A DNA stretch of 64,000 nucleotides from Amycolatopsis sp. cg9 (GCF_041346945.1 NZ_CP166850.1:4278001-4342000), one strand, 5' to 3'. Positions 23,881 through 32,739 are shown, numbered from the stretch's first letter. Made by a program: numbers and translations. Notes: generated by a model not told the origin, from the letters alone.

Positions 23881-26800
23881 GTGCGTAGGGAACCCGCGCT
23901 GACCTATGAGGGCGCCTTGCAGATCCTGGGCCACCGCGACCGGCGGTGGCTCAAGCGGGTCGACCTGGTGCTCGGCGGCGTCATCCTGGGCGCCGGCTTG
24001 GCCTCGGTGATCAACCCGGTCGCTTCGGTGGCCGCGTTCGCCGCGGTGTGGGGCTGGGTCGACCAGAAGAACGAGGCCGTCAGGCTCGTGCAGGAGGCGT
24101 TGAACGGCCTTCCCGCCGCGCTGCGCGGCTCTGCCGGGTTCGAACGCCGCCGGTTGGTCCTCGCGGCGCATTCGACGCTGGTGGTCGCGGCGTACTTCGA
24201 AGCGCTGCGGGAGCACATCGGCGAGGACGAGTACGCACTCCTCGAGATCACCGAGACCGAGAAGGCCCGCTTGGCCGCGCCGGGAGCCGAGCACCTGTAC
24301 CGGAGCGAGGTGCCGGCGCCGTCGGCGCGGGCCGGGTTCGACGAGACCGCGGAGCACGTCCGCACGTGGCTGGTACAGCTCGACGAGCGGGTTCACCGCT
24401 TCGTCCGCGGTCTCGCGGTGGACGACCCGTACAGCCGGGACGTCGACACCTCCGTCGTCGACAAGGCCGTCCGGCGGTACACCTCGCACTACCTGAAAAC
24501 GGCGGCGACCGTTCCGGAGTTCCGGGTGTGGGCCGAGCTCGGTGAGCACGCCGCGACCAGGACCAAGGTCGAGGACCTCGGGGAAGACCTGCGCAGTGCG
24601 CTGCACGGGCACGGATCCGCCCTGGTCCGCCTGGAGAACCTCCTGACCCTCATGGCGCCCGGTGCCGAACCCGCCGACGACCTGCGCACCGCGGTGCGCA
24701 GCGTCAACCGGGCCTTGCTCGACGAAGCGATCATCCCGCTCACCGCCGCCCGGCAGTACGGGAGGGACATCGTCTTCCCGCCGGTCGGGCAGATCTTCGT
24801 CAATCCGCGTTACCGCTTCGAGGTGAGCGCGCCGGACGCCCGGCCGGGTGACGAGACGTGGTGGGAGCATCGCGAGATCCACGACGACCTGGACGTCCGG
24901 CTCGTCGCCCACCTGGCGTCCGCGGACGCGCCGCGCCGGCCGTTGCTCGTGCTGGGCCACCCCGGCGCCGGGAAGAGCCTGCTCACCAAGGTGATCGCGG
25001 CCCGGCTCCCGGCGACCTCGTACACGGTCGTCCGGGTGCCGCTGCGCCACGTGCGCGCGCACACGCCCATCCACGAACAGGTGCAGCAGGCGCTCGACCT
25101 CGTGACCCACCGGCGCGTGCCTTGGGCCGACCTGGTCGAGCAGAGCGTCGAGACGGTGCGCGTGGTCCTGCTCGACGGGCTTGACGAGCTCCTCCAGCAG
25201 CCGCACGCGCGCCTGTACGGCTACCTGCACGACGTCATGGAGTTCCAGCGCAACGAGGCGAACCAGGACCGGCCGGTGGTCGTCGTCGTCACGTCGCGGA
25301 CGACGGTGACCGACCGCGTGGAGATCCCCGACGCCATCCCGATCGTCAAGCTGGAGGACTTCGACCACGACCAGATCGGTGCCTGGCTGACCGAGTGGAA
25401 CGCGGTCAACGCGGCCGGCACCGCCGCCGGGAGGACCCGGGCGTTCCCGCTGGAGGCGGCCCTCCGCCAACGGGAACTGACCCGGCAGCCTCTTCTGCTG
25501 CTCATGATGGCGCTGTACGTCGCCGACCCGGACGCCCCGGACCTGGAAGAGCAGCTCTCGTCGGCGGAGCTGTACCGGCGGCTGCTCACGCACTTCGCCC
25601 AGCGGGAAGCGGGGAAGTCGTCCACGGCGTTGTCCCCGCACCAGATCGAGCAGCGGGTCGACGACCACCTGCGACGACTGTCGACGGCGGCGCTGGGCAT
25701 GTTCAACCGCGGCCGCCAGTCCATCACGGCCGAAGAGCTGGGCGCCGATCTCGCCGTCCTGGAGAAGAAGACGACGGACACGACGCAGACGCTCGCCGAC
25801 CTCGGCCAGCGGGTCATCGGCGAGTTCTTCTTCGTGCACACGGCTCAAGCCCGTCTTCTCGCGGCGGCGCCACCTCAGCACCAGTACGAGTTCCTGCACG
25901 CGACGTTCGGCGAGTACCTGGTGGCAAGCCGCGTCACGGAGGAGCTGGCCGAGGTGGCCCACGCCGCCTTCAGCGCCCGGCGCGGGATCCGGGAGCCGGA
26001 CGACGACCTGCTCTTCGCGCTGCTCGCCCACGAAGTGCTGGCTGTGCGCCAACCCACGCTGACGTTCGTCGCCGAGCTGGCGGCCGACCTCGACGGTACC
26101 GAGCGTGCGCAGATGCTCGAGGTGCTCGACATCCTGATCGCCCAGCACCGGAGCCGGACCGGTTCCACGCGCTACCTCGACTACCGGCCGAGACCCGTGG
26201 ACCACGTGCGCGAGCTCGCCGGGTATTCGGCGAACCTCGTGTTGTTGCGGGTGGCACTCGGCGAAGACGCCGGGCTACCACTGGAGGAGTTCCTGCACGG
26301 ACCCGAGAATCCGCTGCCGGCCTGGCGATCGCTGCTGGCCTTCTGGCGCGCGGGTCTCGCCGACGAATCCTGGGAGGCGATCCTTTCCGCCTTGTCGTAC
26401 CGCGACGGTGAGCTGTCGCTGCCGAAGGAGATATTCTTCACGGGTTCCGAACCGATCACCTACGCCAGGCTAGCCGGTGACCTGCACGCGGAGCGGGTAG
26501 CGCGATTCGGGGAAGCTTTCGTCGACCGGAACTTCTACGCCGACGCCGGCGACGCGATGGCGGACATCGTCGAACCCTGGCTCGCACTCGGGCTGTCGAA
26601 CCAGTACCCGGGGCCGTTCACCTCGGTGTTCAACAAAGACGCGGTGAAGCCGCCGCAAGAGCACCTCGACTCGATCTTCGACCGAGTCGAAATGCTTCTC
26701 AAAATGAGTTCTCCGTTCGCGGACACCCGGCATGTGGCGTGGCTGGTGCGGTGGGTGATGGACCACCGCGCGGACGGGCGGCTCGATCCGTACGCGCTCA

Positions 26801-27099
26801 CGGCCGCGGTGCTGGCCCACCCCGGCCTCCTGGACGAATTGCCGGAACTGATGGACCCCCGGCTCTACGACGCGCCCGGCGTGCCGTTGATGCTGGAGGC
26901 CGAAATCGCGGCCCGCGGCGAGTCCGAGCCGCCGAAACTGGCCGAGCTCCGATACGCGATCCAACGGCGTCAGCCCGGTGAGCTTTGGCTCAACGAACGA
27001 CTTCTCGCGGCCCTGCACGAGCTGCTTGCCGCTCACCGATGGCCGGCACCCCTGCAGGAGCCCGACGATCGGAGCGACCGCGACCCCGGCTTCCCGTGA
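23881..27099 (+). CDS. NACHT-domain STAND NTPase (bacterial NLR-like), large
   Basis: A 1072-residue cytoplasmic protein. N-terminal region LTYEGALQILGHRDRRWL plus a hydrophobic stretch (DLVLGGVILGAGLASVIN) resembles the NACHT N-terminal helical domain. The P-loop is LVLGHPGAGKSLLT (Lys365), Walker B is VLLDGLDELL (Asp432) of the NACHT type, then TSRTT at the sensor. The rest is helical: RQPLLLLMMALYVADPD (winged-helix transition), FLHATFGEYLVASRV and a ~400-residue C-terminal sensor-like region. Bacterial NACHT proteins are linked to antiphage defence or stress signalling. The frame start is GTG 23881, with an SD (AAGGAGGT) only 1 base away, which is odd; TTG 23917 is an alternative. Confidence 0.8.
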   Translation: MRREPALTYEGALQILGHRDRRWLKRVDLVLGGVILGAGLASVINPVASVAAFAAVWGWVDQKNEAVRLVQEALNGLPAALRGSAGFERRRLVLAAHSTLVVAAYFEALREHIGEDEYALLEITETEKARLAAPGAEHLYRSEVPAPSARAGFDETAEHVRTWLVQLDERVHRFVRGLAVDDPYSRDVDTSVVDKAVRRYTSHYLKTAATVPEFRVWAELGEHAATRTKVEDLGEDLRSALHGHGSALVRLENLLTLMAPGAEPADDLRTAVRSVNRALLDEAIIPLTAARQYGRDIVFPPVGQIFVNPRYRFEVSAPDARPGDETWWEHREIHDDLDVRLVAHLASADAPRRPLLVLGHPGAGKSLLTKVIAARLPATSYTVVRVPLRHVRAHTPIHEQVQQALDLVTHRRVPWADLVEQSVETVRVVLLDGLDELLQQPHARLYGYLHDVMEFQRNEANQDRPVVVVVTSRTTVTDRVEIPDAIPIVKLEDFDHDQIGAWLTEWNAVNAAGTAAGRTRAFPLEAALRQRELTRQPLLLLMMALYVADPDAPDLEEQLSSAELYRRLLTHFAQREAGKSSTALSPHQIEQRVDDHLRRLSTAALGMFNRGRQSITAEELGADLAVLEKKTTDTTQTLADLGQRVIGEFFFVHTAQARLLAAAPPQHQYEFLHATFGEYLVASRVTEELAEVAHAAFSARRGIREPDDDLLFALLAHEVLAVRQPTLTFVAELAADLDGTERAQMLEVLDILIAQHRSRTGSTRYLDYRPRPVDHVRELAGYSANLVLLRVALGEDAGLPLEEFLHGPENPLPAWRSLLAFWRAGLADESWEAILSALSYRDGELSLPKEIFFTGSEPITYARLAGDLHAERVARFGEAFVDRNFYADAGDAMADIVEPWLALGLSNQYPGPFTSVFNKDAVKPPQEHLDSIFDRVEMLLKMSSPFADTRHVAWLVRWVMDHRADGRLDPYALTAAVLAHPGLLDELPELMDPRLYDAPGVPLMLEAEIAARGESEPPKLAELRYAIQRRQPGELWLNERLLAALHELLAAHRWPAPLQEPDDRSDRDPGFP

Positions 27100-27106
27100 C
27101 GAACCG

Positions 27107-28531
27107 TCAGGCCGGCACCGGTGCCGGCGCGTCGCCGATCCACCGCCGCACGGCCTCCGCGAGCCCGGTGTCGTCCGCGCCCCCGGTCACCCAAGTGACG
27201 TGCCCGTCCGGCCGCAGCAGCACCGCGCCGAGGTCCGATGTGGACGAAGCCGCCACCACCTCCACCGCCGACGACCAGGCACCGAACGCCCCGGCCAGGT
27301 CCACCAGCACCGGCCGCCCGTGGTGCAGCAGCTCCGCCAGCCGCGTCGGCCGGCCCGCGACCGTCACCGGAACGTCCGGTGCCAGCCGCCCCAGCCAAGG
27401 GTGCCCGCCCGGCTCGTAGCAAGCGTCCAGTCCGGTGATGATCTCGGCCAGCGCCCGGTTCCCGGCCGGGTGCGCGGCCACCCGCCGCAGCAGGTCCGCC
27501 CAGGGCTCCCCGGCCGCCTCTTCCACCGCGACCTGCGCCTGGGTGTTGGCCAGAATCCGTTCCCCCGCGGCATGTCGCTCGGCGTGGTAGGTGTCGAGGA
27601 GCCCCTCGGGAGCCGTCCCGCGCACCGTCGCCGCCAGCTTCCAGCCGAGGTTGAACGCGTCGTCCAGCGCCACGTTCACCCCGATCGCCCCGGCCGGCGG
27701 GTGGATGTGCGCCGCGTCGCCGGCCAGCAGGACGCGACCTGACCGGTAGCTCGACGCCAGGCGCGCCGCGTCGCCGAAGCGGCTCAGCCAGCGGGGTGCG
27801 CGCAGCGGAACGTGCCGTCCCAGCACCGCGTCCACCTGGGCCTGCAGCAGCTCCAGCGTGACCGGCGTGTCCTTGTCCGCGGGCGGCTCGTCTTCCCGGA
27901 CGACGATCCGGACGTACCCGGGCCGCGGGATGACGAACACCGTCCGGCCGTCCGGACCGGCCGAAGGTCCGTACGGCAGCTCGCATTCGACGTCGCCGAG
28001 CAGCGCGAACCAGCGCGCGTCCACGCCGGGGAAGCCGATCCCGGCCTGCTTGCGGACCGTGCTGCGCCCGCCGTCGCAGCCCACGAGGTAGCGCGCGCGG
28101 CCGGAAAGTCCATTGTGGATCGACGCCGTCACCCCGGAATCGTCCTGGGTGAAGGAAAGCAGCTCGTGGCCGCGCAGGATTTCGGCGCCGAGCTCCAGCG
28201 CCCGCGCCTCCAGGACCTCCTCGACGCGGGTCTGCGGGATGCCCAGCGAGAACGGGTGGTCGGTCGCCGCACCGTCGAGCAGCAGCGGGCCGGGCAGGCC
28301 GGTGACCGGGGCGTGTGGCACCTGGTGCCCCTCGGCGACCAGTCCGGCGGCCAGCCCGCGCCGGGCGAGCAGGTCCAGCGAGCGCGAGTTCAGGTTGAAG
28401 CCGCGGCAGTACGGCGGGCGCTCCGGGTGGCGCTCGACGATCGTGGTGCGGACGCCCGCCAGCGCGAGTTCCGCGGCGAGCAGCAGGCCGGCCGGGCCGG
28501 CGCCGGCGATGAGGACATCGGTTTCGTGCAC
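27107..28531 (-). CDS. FAD-dependent aromatic monooxygenase (PHBH/rifampicin-monooxygenase-like)
   Basis: A 474-residue class A flavoprotein monooxygenase. N-terminal FAD motif VLIAGAGPAGLLLAAELALAG, then RYLVGCDGGRSTVRKQAG (DG motif), and VLLAGDAAHIHPPAGAIGVN (GD motif). The C-terminal thioredoxin-like tail (PVLVDLAGAFGAW...VTWVTGG) is typical of the MhpA/PgaE/Rox subgroup, which hydroxylates aromatic compounds including polyketide antibiotics. GTG start 28531 has GGGGAAG upstream. It is cotranscribed downstream of a PadR regulator (11-base gap), suggesting ligand-induced detoxification. Exact substrate unknown. Confidence 0.87.
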   Translation of the reverse strand: MHETDVLIAGAGPAGLLLAAELALAGVRTTIVERHPERPPYCRGFNLNSRSLDLLARRGLAAGLVAEGHQVPHAPVTGLPGPLLLDGAATDHPFSLGIPQTRVEEVLEARALELGAEILRGHELLSFTQDDSGVTASIHNGLSGRARYLVGCDGGRSTVRKQAGIGFPGVDARWFALLGDVECELPYGPSAGPDGRTVFVIPRPGYVRIVVREDEPPADKDTPVTLELLQAQVDAVLGRHVPLRAPRWLSRFGDAARLASSYRSGRVLLAGDAAHIHPPAGAIGVNVALDDAFNLGWKLAATVRGTAPEGLLDTYHAERHAAGERILANTQAQVAVEEAAGEPWADLLRRVAAHPAGNRALAEIITGLDACYEPGGHPWLGRLAPDVPVTVAGRPTRLAELLHHGRPVLVDLAGAFGAWSSAVEVVAASSTSDLGAVLLRPDGHVTWVTGGADDTGLAEAVRRWIGDAPAPVPA

Positions 28532-28542
28532 GGTTCTTCCCC

Positions 28543-29115
28543 TCAGGAGTGTTCGGGCCAGGGCAGCGAGCCGGCGCGGATTTCGGCGGCCGTGCGGCGG
28601 GCCCAGTCGAGCTCGGCCTGCCAGGCGTGCCGGACGAACTCGACCTCGATCATGAACAGCCGCGGCGCGCCCTTGCCGACCGTTTCGGCCAGCGCCGTGT
28701 CCGCGCCCTCGATGCGTTCGGCCAGGTGCCGCGCCCGTTCCTCGAGCGCGTCGGCGGCGCGGTCCGGGCCGAGTGCGCCGAGGTAGCTCACCGCCGCGAC
28801 GAACTTCGGGTACTCCGCGACCGGTTCGCGGACCAGTTCGTCGAGCCACGCGACGAACTCCTGGCGGCCGAGTTCGGTGTGCGCGTAGACGGTCCGCTCC
28901 GGCCGGTTGCCCTCCCGGACCGTCTCGACCGGCTCGATCCAGCGGTGCTTCGCCAGCGACTCCACGGTGTCGTAGAGCGAACCGGGGTTGATCTTGAAAC
29001 TCGTGTCCTTGTACCGCTCGCGCAGCGTGGACGCCATTTCGTACGGGTGCATCGGGCGTTCCAGCAGCAGGCCGAGCAGGGCCAGGGCGAGGGTGTTGCG
29101 GATCTTGCGCGCCAC
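28543..29115 (-). CDS. PadR-family transcriptional regulator
   Basis: A 190-residue PadR protein. The wHTH reads LALALLGLLLERPMHPYEMAS and FKINPGSLYDTVESLAKHRWI with the wing PERTVYAHTELG. A helical C-terminal dimerisation domain follows (EERARHLAERIEGADTAL). PadR proteins repress drug- or phenol-responsive genes. It is the first gene of an operon with the FAD monooxygenase. An inverted repeat, AGTCGG-AA-CCGACT, lies 16 bases upstream of its ATG (29131-29144), positioned for autorepression. Confidence 0.88.
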   Translation of the reverse strand: MARKIRNTLALALLGLLLERPMHPYEMASTLRERYKDTSFKINPGSLYDTVESLAKHRWIEPVETVREGNRPERTVYAHTELGRQEFVAWLDELVREPVAEYPKFVAAVSYLGALGPDRAADALEERARHLAERIEGADTALAETVGKGAPRLFMIEVEFVRHAWQAELDWARRTAAEIRAGSLPWPEHS

Positions 29116-29130
29116 TAGTCGCTCCCTATC

Positions 29131-29144
29131 AGTCGGAACCGACT
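29131..29144. promoter_or_regulatory. probable PadR operator (AGTCGG-AA-CCGACT)
   Basis: A 14-bp palindrome with exact 6-bp arms, AGTCGG and CCGACT, immediately upstream of the padR gene; flanking TATC/ATAT is relatively AT-rich and could overlap the promoter -10. Confidence 0.65.
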
Positions 29145-29166
29145 ATATGCCTGCCGTCAAGCCCGG

Positions 29167-29937
29167 CTAGAAGCGCGTGTGCGCCAGCCAGTGCCGGAAC
29201 AGCTCCGCGTCGCCGGACACGCCGATCCGCGGGTCGTCCGCGGCGAGGCGCCCGGTCAGCGCGAGGAGCAGGTCGGCGGCCCGGCCTTCGACCACGACGT
29301 CCGCCGCGGCGGGCTCGTGGCTCACCTCGACCGCCGACGGCGTCCGCCGGACCAGCCAGCCGAGGTCCGGCTCGGTCGCGTGGAACAGCAGCGTCTCGCC
29401 GGTGCCCCGCAGCGGCGTCCGGTCCAGCGCCGGGTGGTGCGGCCGCGAGAAGACGGCGACCAGGCCGAGGCCTTCGGCGATGCCGTCCGCGGCGAGCTCG
29501 GCGTCGACGTCGTACGGCGTGCCGGTGGCGAGGGCCGCGTCCGCGCGGTGGACGACCGTCTCGTGGGTCAGCCGCCGCGTCCAGAACCCGGCGCGGCGAT
29601 CGGGCGTCCAAGTCGACGTCGGCGTCTCGGGGCCGACCTCGGCCACCGCGGCGACGAGCCGCCCGGCGCCGTCGCGGAGCCAGTCGCCGAGGCCGGCGAA
29701 CGCGGGCGGCTCGCCGATCGTGACGGCCTCGAACGGCACGTACCCCGCCGGGCGGCTCGCGATGATCGCGGCGGACTTGTGGTAGGCCACCCCGACGTGC
29801 CAGGCCAGGTCGCGCAGTGTCCATTCAGGACACGTCGGGACGGGCGAATCCGGTGCGGCGCCCGCGATCGTCGCGCCGAACCGCTCCGCTTCGCCGACGA
29901 GTGCGACGGCCAGCCGGTCGTGGCTCAACGACTTCAC
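29167..29937 (-). CDS. maleylpyruvate isomerase-family mycothiol-dependent enzyme
   Basis: A 256-residue protein of the mycothiol-dependent maleylpyruvate isomerase (DinB-like four-helix) superfamily. The key early motif is PTCPEWTLRDLAWHVGVAYH, with the metal-ligand His in WHV and a later HETVVHRADAALATG containing the other two His ligands. The C-terminal SCP2-like part starts near VEVSHEPAAADVVVEG. Such enzymes use mycothiol to isomerise or conjugate electrophiles. Mycothiol restricts this to actinobacteria. Start ATG 29937. It stands alone, divergent from the MFS gene. Confidence 0.85.
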   Translation of the reverse strand: MKSLSHDRLAVALVGEAERFGATIAGAAPDSPVPTCPEWTLRDLAWHVGVAYHKSAAIIASRPAGYVPFEAVTIGEPPAFAGLGDWLRDGAGRLVAAVAEVGPETPTSTWTPDRRAGFWTRRLTHETVVHRADAALATGTPYDVDAELAADGIAEGLGLVAVFSRPHHPALDRTPLRGTGETLLFHATEPDLGWLVRRTPSAVEVSHEPAAADVVVEGRAADLLLALTGRLAADDPRIGVSGDAELFRHWLAHTRF

Positions 29938-30020
29938 CTGGTCACGGTAGCCCTCCGCGCGGCGGCCATGGGGTCATGATCCGCTGCCCCGAAGGGCAGC
30001 CCGGTCCGTAGGGTGGCGGG

Positions 30021-31178
30021 GTGACGGGTGACTTGAAACGCGCCCGCCTGGGGGTTTCGGTCGTGTTCGCGGTGTGCGGTGCCGCGTTCGCGACCTGGCT
30101 GGCCCGGGTGCCCGCGGTGCAGGAGCAGCTGGGGCTGAGCACGGGGTCGCTGGCGACCGGGCTCTTCGGCCTCGCCGCCGGATCGGTGCTGGCGCTGCTG
30201 GGCGCGGGCGCGCTGCTGACCCGGATCGGCAGCCGCGCGGCCGTCGTGCTCGGGGCGGTCGTGCTGTGCGCGGGGCTGCCGCTGGTCGCGTTCGCCTGGT
30301 CGGCGCCGGTGTTCGTGGCCGCGCTCGCCGTGCTCGGCGTCGGCAACAGCCTGCTCGACGTCGCGATGAACGCGCACGCCGCCCGCGTCGAGGAGGGCTA
30401 CGGGCGCCCGATCTTCGCCGGCTTCCACGCGTTCTGGAACATCGGCGGCCTCGCCGGTTCGGGCGTCGACGCGCTGATGGAGGCCGCGCACGTCCCGGTG
30501 TCGGTGCACTTCCCGCTCGCCGGCGCGGTGCTGCTCGCGCTCGCGCTGTGGGCCGCCCGCACCCGCTTCCTGACCGGCGCCGACCGCGGCCAGGGCGACG
30601 CGGCGTTCGCGTGGCCGAGCCGGGCGCTGGTCCCGCTCGGCGTGATCGCGTTCTGCGGGTTCGTCGCCGAAGGCGCGGTGAACAGCTGGAGCGCGGTGTA
30701 CCTCGCCGACGTCACCGGCGCGACGCCCGCGTTGGCCTCCCTGGGCTACTTCGCATTCTCGGCGACGATGATCGCGGTCCGCCTGGTCGCCGACCGCGTC
30801 GTGGCGCGGACGGGGCCGGTCGCGTTCGTCCGCGTGGCGGCCGCGGTCGCGGTGCTCGGGTTCGCCGTGGTCCTCGCCGTGCCGTGGCCGGTCGCGGGCG
30901 TGCTCGGCTTCGCGGTGGTGGGGCTGGGCGTGGCCGGGATCGTGCCGATCGCGTGGAGCGCGGCGGGCCGGAAGCAGGCGGACGCGCCGGGCCGGGCGGT
31001 CGCCGCGGTCGCGGCGTGCGGCTACCTGGGCTTCCTGGTGGAGCCGGTGCTGGTGGGCGTGCTGGCCACCCGCGTCGGCCTGCACTGGGCGCTGTCGTCG
31101 GCGGTCGTGGTCACGTTCGCGATCGTCTTCCTCGCCCCGTCACTGCGGGTCCGGTCACCCCAGCCGCTCGCGCAGTAG
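30021..31178 (+). CDS. MFS transporter
   Basis: A 385-residue major facilitator with about 12 membrane segments (VVFAVCGAAFATWLARV, LFGLAAGSVLALLGAGALLT, AAVVLGAVVLCAGLPLVAF, and others in regular spacing). The N-terminal signature WLARVPAVQEQLGLSTGSLATGLF and NSLLDVAMNAHAARVE are typical of the fucose permease/YbjJ-like MFS group, which is associated with sugar or drug efflux. GTG start 30021, ribosome site GGGTGGCGGGG. Substrate unknown. It ends 24 bases into the convergent HxlR gene. Confidence 0.84.
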   Translation: MTGDLKRARLGVSVVFAVCGAAFATWLARVPAVQEQLGLSTGSLATGLFGLAAGSVLALLGAGALLTRIGSRAAVVLGAVVLCAGLPLVAFAWSAPVFVAALAVLGVGNSLLDVAMNAHAARVEEGYGRPIFAGFHAFWNIGGLAGSGVDALMEAAHVPVSVHFPLAGAVLLALALWAARTRFLTGADRGQGDAAFAWPSRALVPLGVIAFCGFVAEGAVNSWSAVYLADVTGATPALASLGYFAFSATMIAVRLVADRVVARTGPVAFVRVAAAVAVLGFAVVLAVPWPVAGVLGFAVVGLGVAGIVPIAWSAAGRKQADAPGRAVAAVAACGYLGFLVEPVLVGVLATRVGLHWALSSAVVVTFAIVFLAPSLRVRSPQPLAQ

Positions 31179-31784
31179 CCGCCTGACGGCTTTCCGGTCG
31201 CCGCTCGCTTCCACGCGGCCGCCCGCGATCGCGGCGTCGAGGTCCGACGGCTTCTCGAGCAGCGCGTTCAGCGTCGGCGGGTCGGTGCGGATCGTGGCGT
31301 CCGGCGACTCGGGCGCACCGGGCTCGACCGTCAGGCGGCCCGGCTCGGTGCGGACCGTCCACACGCGAGTGTCGAGCTCGACGCGGTAGCAGGCGGTGCC
31401 GCGGGGCTGCGCGGCACCGCGGAGGAACAGCAGCACGGACGTCGTGCCGAGGTGCGCGTCCGGTGGTCGCGGAATGCCGCCACCCCAAGCCCCGAGCGCG
31501 AGCACGACGGGTTCCAGCTCACGACCCCAGCCGGTCAGTTCGTAGACGGTGGACCCGGCCGGCGGCGGCAGTTTCCGCCGCGCGACGACGCCGTGGCCTT
31601 CGAGTTCCCGCAGCCGGTCGGTGACGAGGTTCGAACTCGCGCCCGGCAGCGCGCGCCGGACGTCGGAGAACCGCTGCGGTCCGAGAAGCAGCTCGCGCAC
31701 GACGAGCAGGGCCCACCGTTCCCCGACGACGTCCAGCGCGCGGGCGATCGTGCAGGCGTCCCCGTAGCTGCGGCTCGTCGACAT
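31155..31784 (-). CDS. HxlR-family regulator with C-terminal SCP2-like domain
   Basis: A 209-residue winged-helix regulator. SYGDACTIARALDVVGERWALLVVRELLLGPQRFSDVRRA and the recognition helix SSNLVTDRLRELEGHGVVAR with wing PAGSTVYELTGWGREL define the HxlR fold. The last ~85 residues (TRVWTVRTEPGRLTVEPG to LLREKLG-like RERLG) resemble SCP2 sterol-carrier-type domains, a common actinobacterial HxlR extension that may bind hydrophobic ligands. ATG 31784. The upstream dyad GTTGTTTTTAACAAC at 31807-31821 is a likely operator shared with the divergent VOC gene. Confidence 0.85.
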   Translation of the reverse strand: MSTSRSYGDACTIARALDVVGERWALLVVRELLLGPQRFSDVRRALPGASSNLVTDRLRELEGHGVVARRKLPPPAGSTVYELTGWGRELEPVVLALGAWGGGIPRPPDAHLGTTSVLLFLRGAAQPRGTACYRVELDTRVWTVRTEPGRLTVEPGAPESPDATIRTDPPTLNALLEKPSDLDAAIAGGRVEASGDRKAVRRLLRERLG

Positions 31785-31806
31785 GCTTTCAAAATACAAC
31801 TTGGTG

Positions 31807-31821
31807 GTTGTTTTTAACAAC
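31807..31821. promoter_or_regulatory. HxlR operator candidate (GTTGTT-N3-AACAAC)
   Basis: Perfect 6-bp arms around a TTT centre in a short AT-rich island between divergent HxlR (31784) and VOC (31844) genes. A CAAC/GTTG pair also flanks the left side (31797-31810). Confidence 0.6.
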
Positions 31822-31843
31822 TAGCCGGGCGTACGGTGCCGGT

Positions 31844-32227
31844 ATGAGCCGACCTGTCGTGCACTTCGAGATCATCGGAACCGACCCGGCGAGCCTGCGC
31901 GGGTACTACGGCGAGCTGTTCGGCTGGGAATTCGACACCTCGGCGCCGGTATCGGCCCAGGTGTCGGAACCCGGCTACGGCTTCGTCGAATCCGGAACCA
32001 TCCCCGGCGGCGTCGGCGGCGGCGCGGGCCACGAGAGCCACGTGCTGTTCTACGTCGGCGTCCCGGACGTCGCGGCCGCGCTGGCGGAGGCCGAGCGCCT
32101 CGGCGGCACCCGCCGGATGGGCCCGGACCGCGCCCCCGGGCGCGACCTGGTGGTCGCCCAGTTCACCGACCCGCAGGGCAACCTGGTGGGCCTGGCGGGC
32201 CCGGCCGACGTTCAGCGAGCTCCCTGA
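31844..32227 (+). CDS. VOC-family (glyoxalase-like) protein
   Basis: A 127-residue vicinal oxygen chelate protein. Two beta-alpha-beta-beta-beta units are visible: VVHFEIIGTDPASLRGYYGELFGWEF, then HVLFYVGVPDVAAALAEAERLGG, and FTDPQGNLVGLAG at the end, as in the CFP32/27-kDa antigen type. These often confer resistance to thiol-binding drugs or act on aldehydes. Divergent from an HxlR regulator that may control it. Ligand not known. Confidence 0.82.
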   Translation: MSRPVVHFEIIGTDPASLRGYYGELFGWEFDTSAPVSAQVSEPGYGFVESGTIPGGVGGGAGHESHVLFYVGVPDVAAALAEAERLGGTRRMGPDRAPGRDLVVAQFTDPQGNLVGLAGPADVQRAP

Positions 32228-32739
32228 ACGTCGGCGCGGCACGCCTCCAGGAACCGGTCACCGGCGTCGCTGATCCCCGACAGCACCCGATCGAGGCTTT
32301 CCCGCGGCACGGCCGACGCTCCGGCGTCCAGCTCGGCGAAGACGTCGTTGACGCCGTTGCGGGCCGCCTTCCACAGCTCCTTGCCGCGCCGCCGCGGGTC
32401 TTCGGTGCCCAGCAACGCCACCTGGTTGTGCGCCTTGCGCAGCTCGGAGCGCCGCTCGCGCCACCGGGTCTCGATCTCGGCCCGGTTCTCGGGCAGCTTG
32501 GGGAATTCCGACCTGACGAGCTGGAAAGCTTCTTCGCTCGCCGTCGACAGGTTCGCGTAGGCCTTCACGCGCTCGTCGCGCAGCCAGTCGGCGTGGTCCG
32601 CCGCACGCTTGCGCTCTTCGGCGCGCTGGGCCGCCTTCAGCTTGCGGCCTTCGACGAACGTGGTGGTCAGCATGGTGAGCAGGACCCCGCCCAGCGTGGC
32701 CCCCACGGTGATCAGCTGCGTGGTCGTCCCCGATTCCAT
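32212..32739 (-). CDS. membrane-anchored coiled-coil protein, unknown
   Basis: A 175-residue protein. One N-terminal membrane segment (TQLITVGATLGGVLLTMLTTTFVE) is followed by a highly charged helical domain (GRKLKAAQRAEERKRAADHADWLRDERVKAYANL; EIETRWRERRSELRKAHNQ) predicted as coiled coil, cytoplasmic by the basic flank. Such one-TM helical proteins are frequent in actinobacteria as uncharacterised genes. It is divergent from the amyloid-motif gene (67 bases apart) and its stop overlaps the VOC gene stop by 16 bases. Function unknown. Confidence 0.65.
   Translation of the reverse strand: MESGTTTQLITVGATLGGVLLTMLTTTFVEGRKLKAAQRAEERKRAADHADWLRDERVKAYANLSTASEEAFQLVRSEFPKLPENRAEIETRWRERRSELRKAHNQVALLGTEDPRRRGKELWKAARNGVNDVFAELDAGASAVPRESLDRVLSGISDAGDRFLEACRADVQGAR

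Noticed and set aside
23641..26205. Minus-strand 854-codon frame opposite the NACHT gene
   Set aside because: Antisense shadow; no domain-like features, and the plus strand carries clear NACHT motifs.
27033..27986. Minus-strand frame within the monooxygenase region
   Set aside because: Alternative-frame shadow of the FAD monooxygenase.
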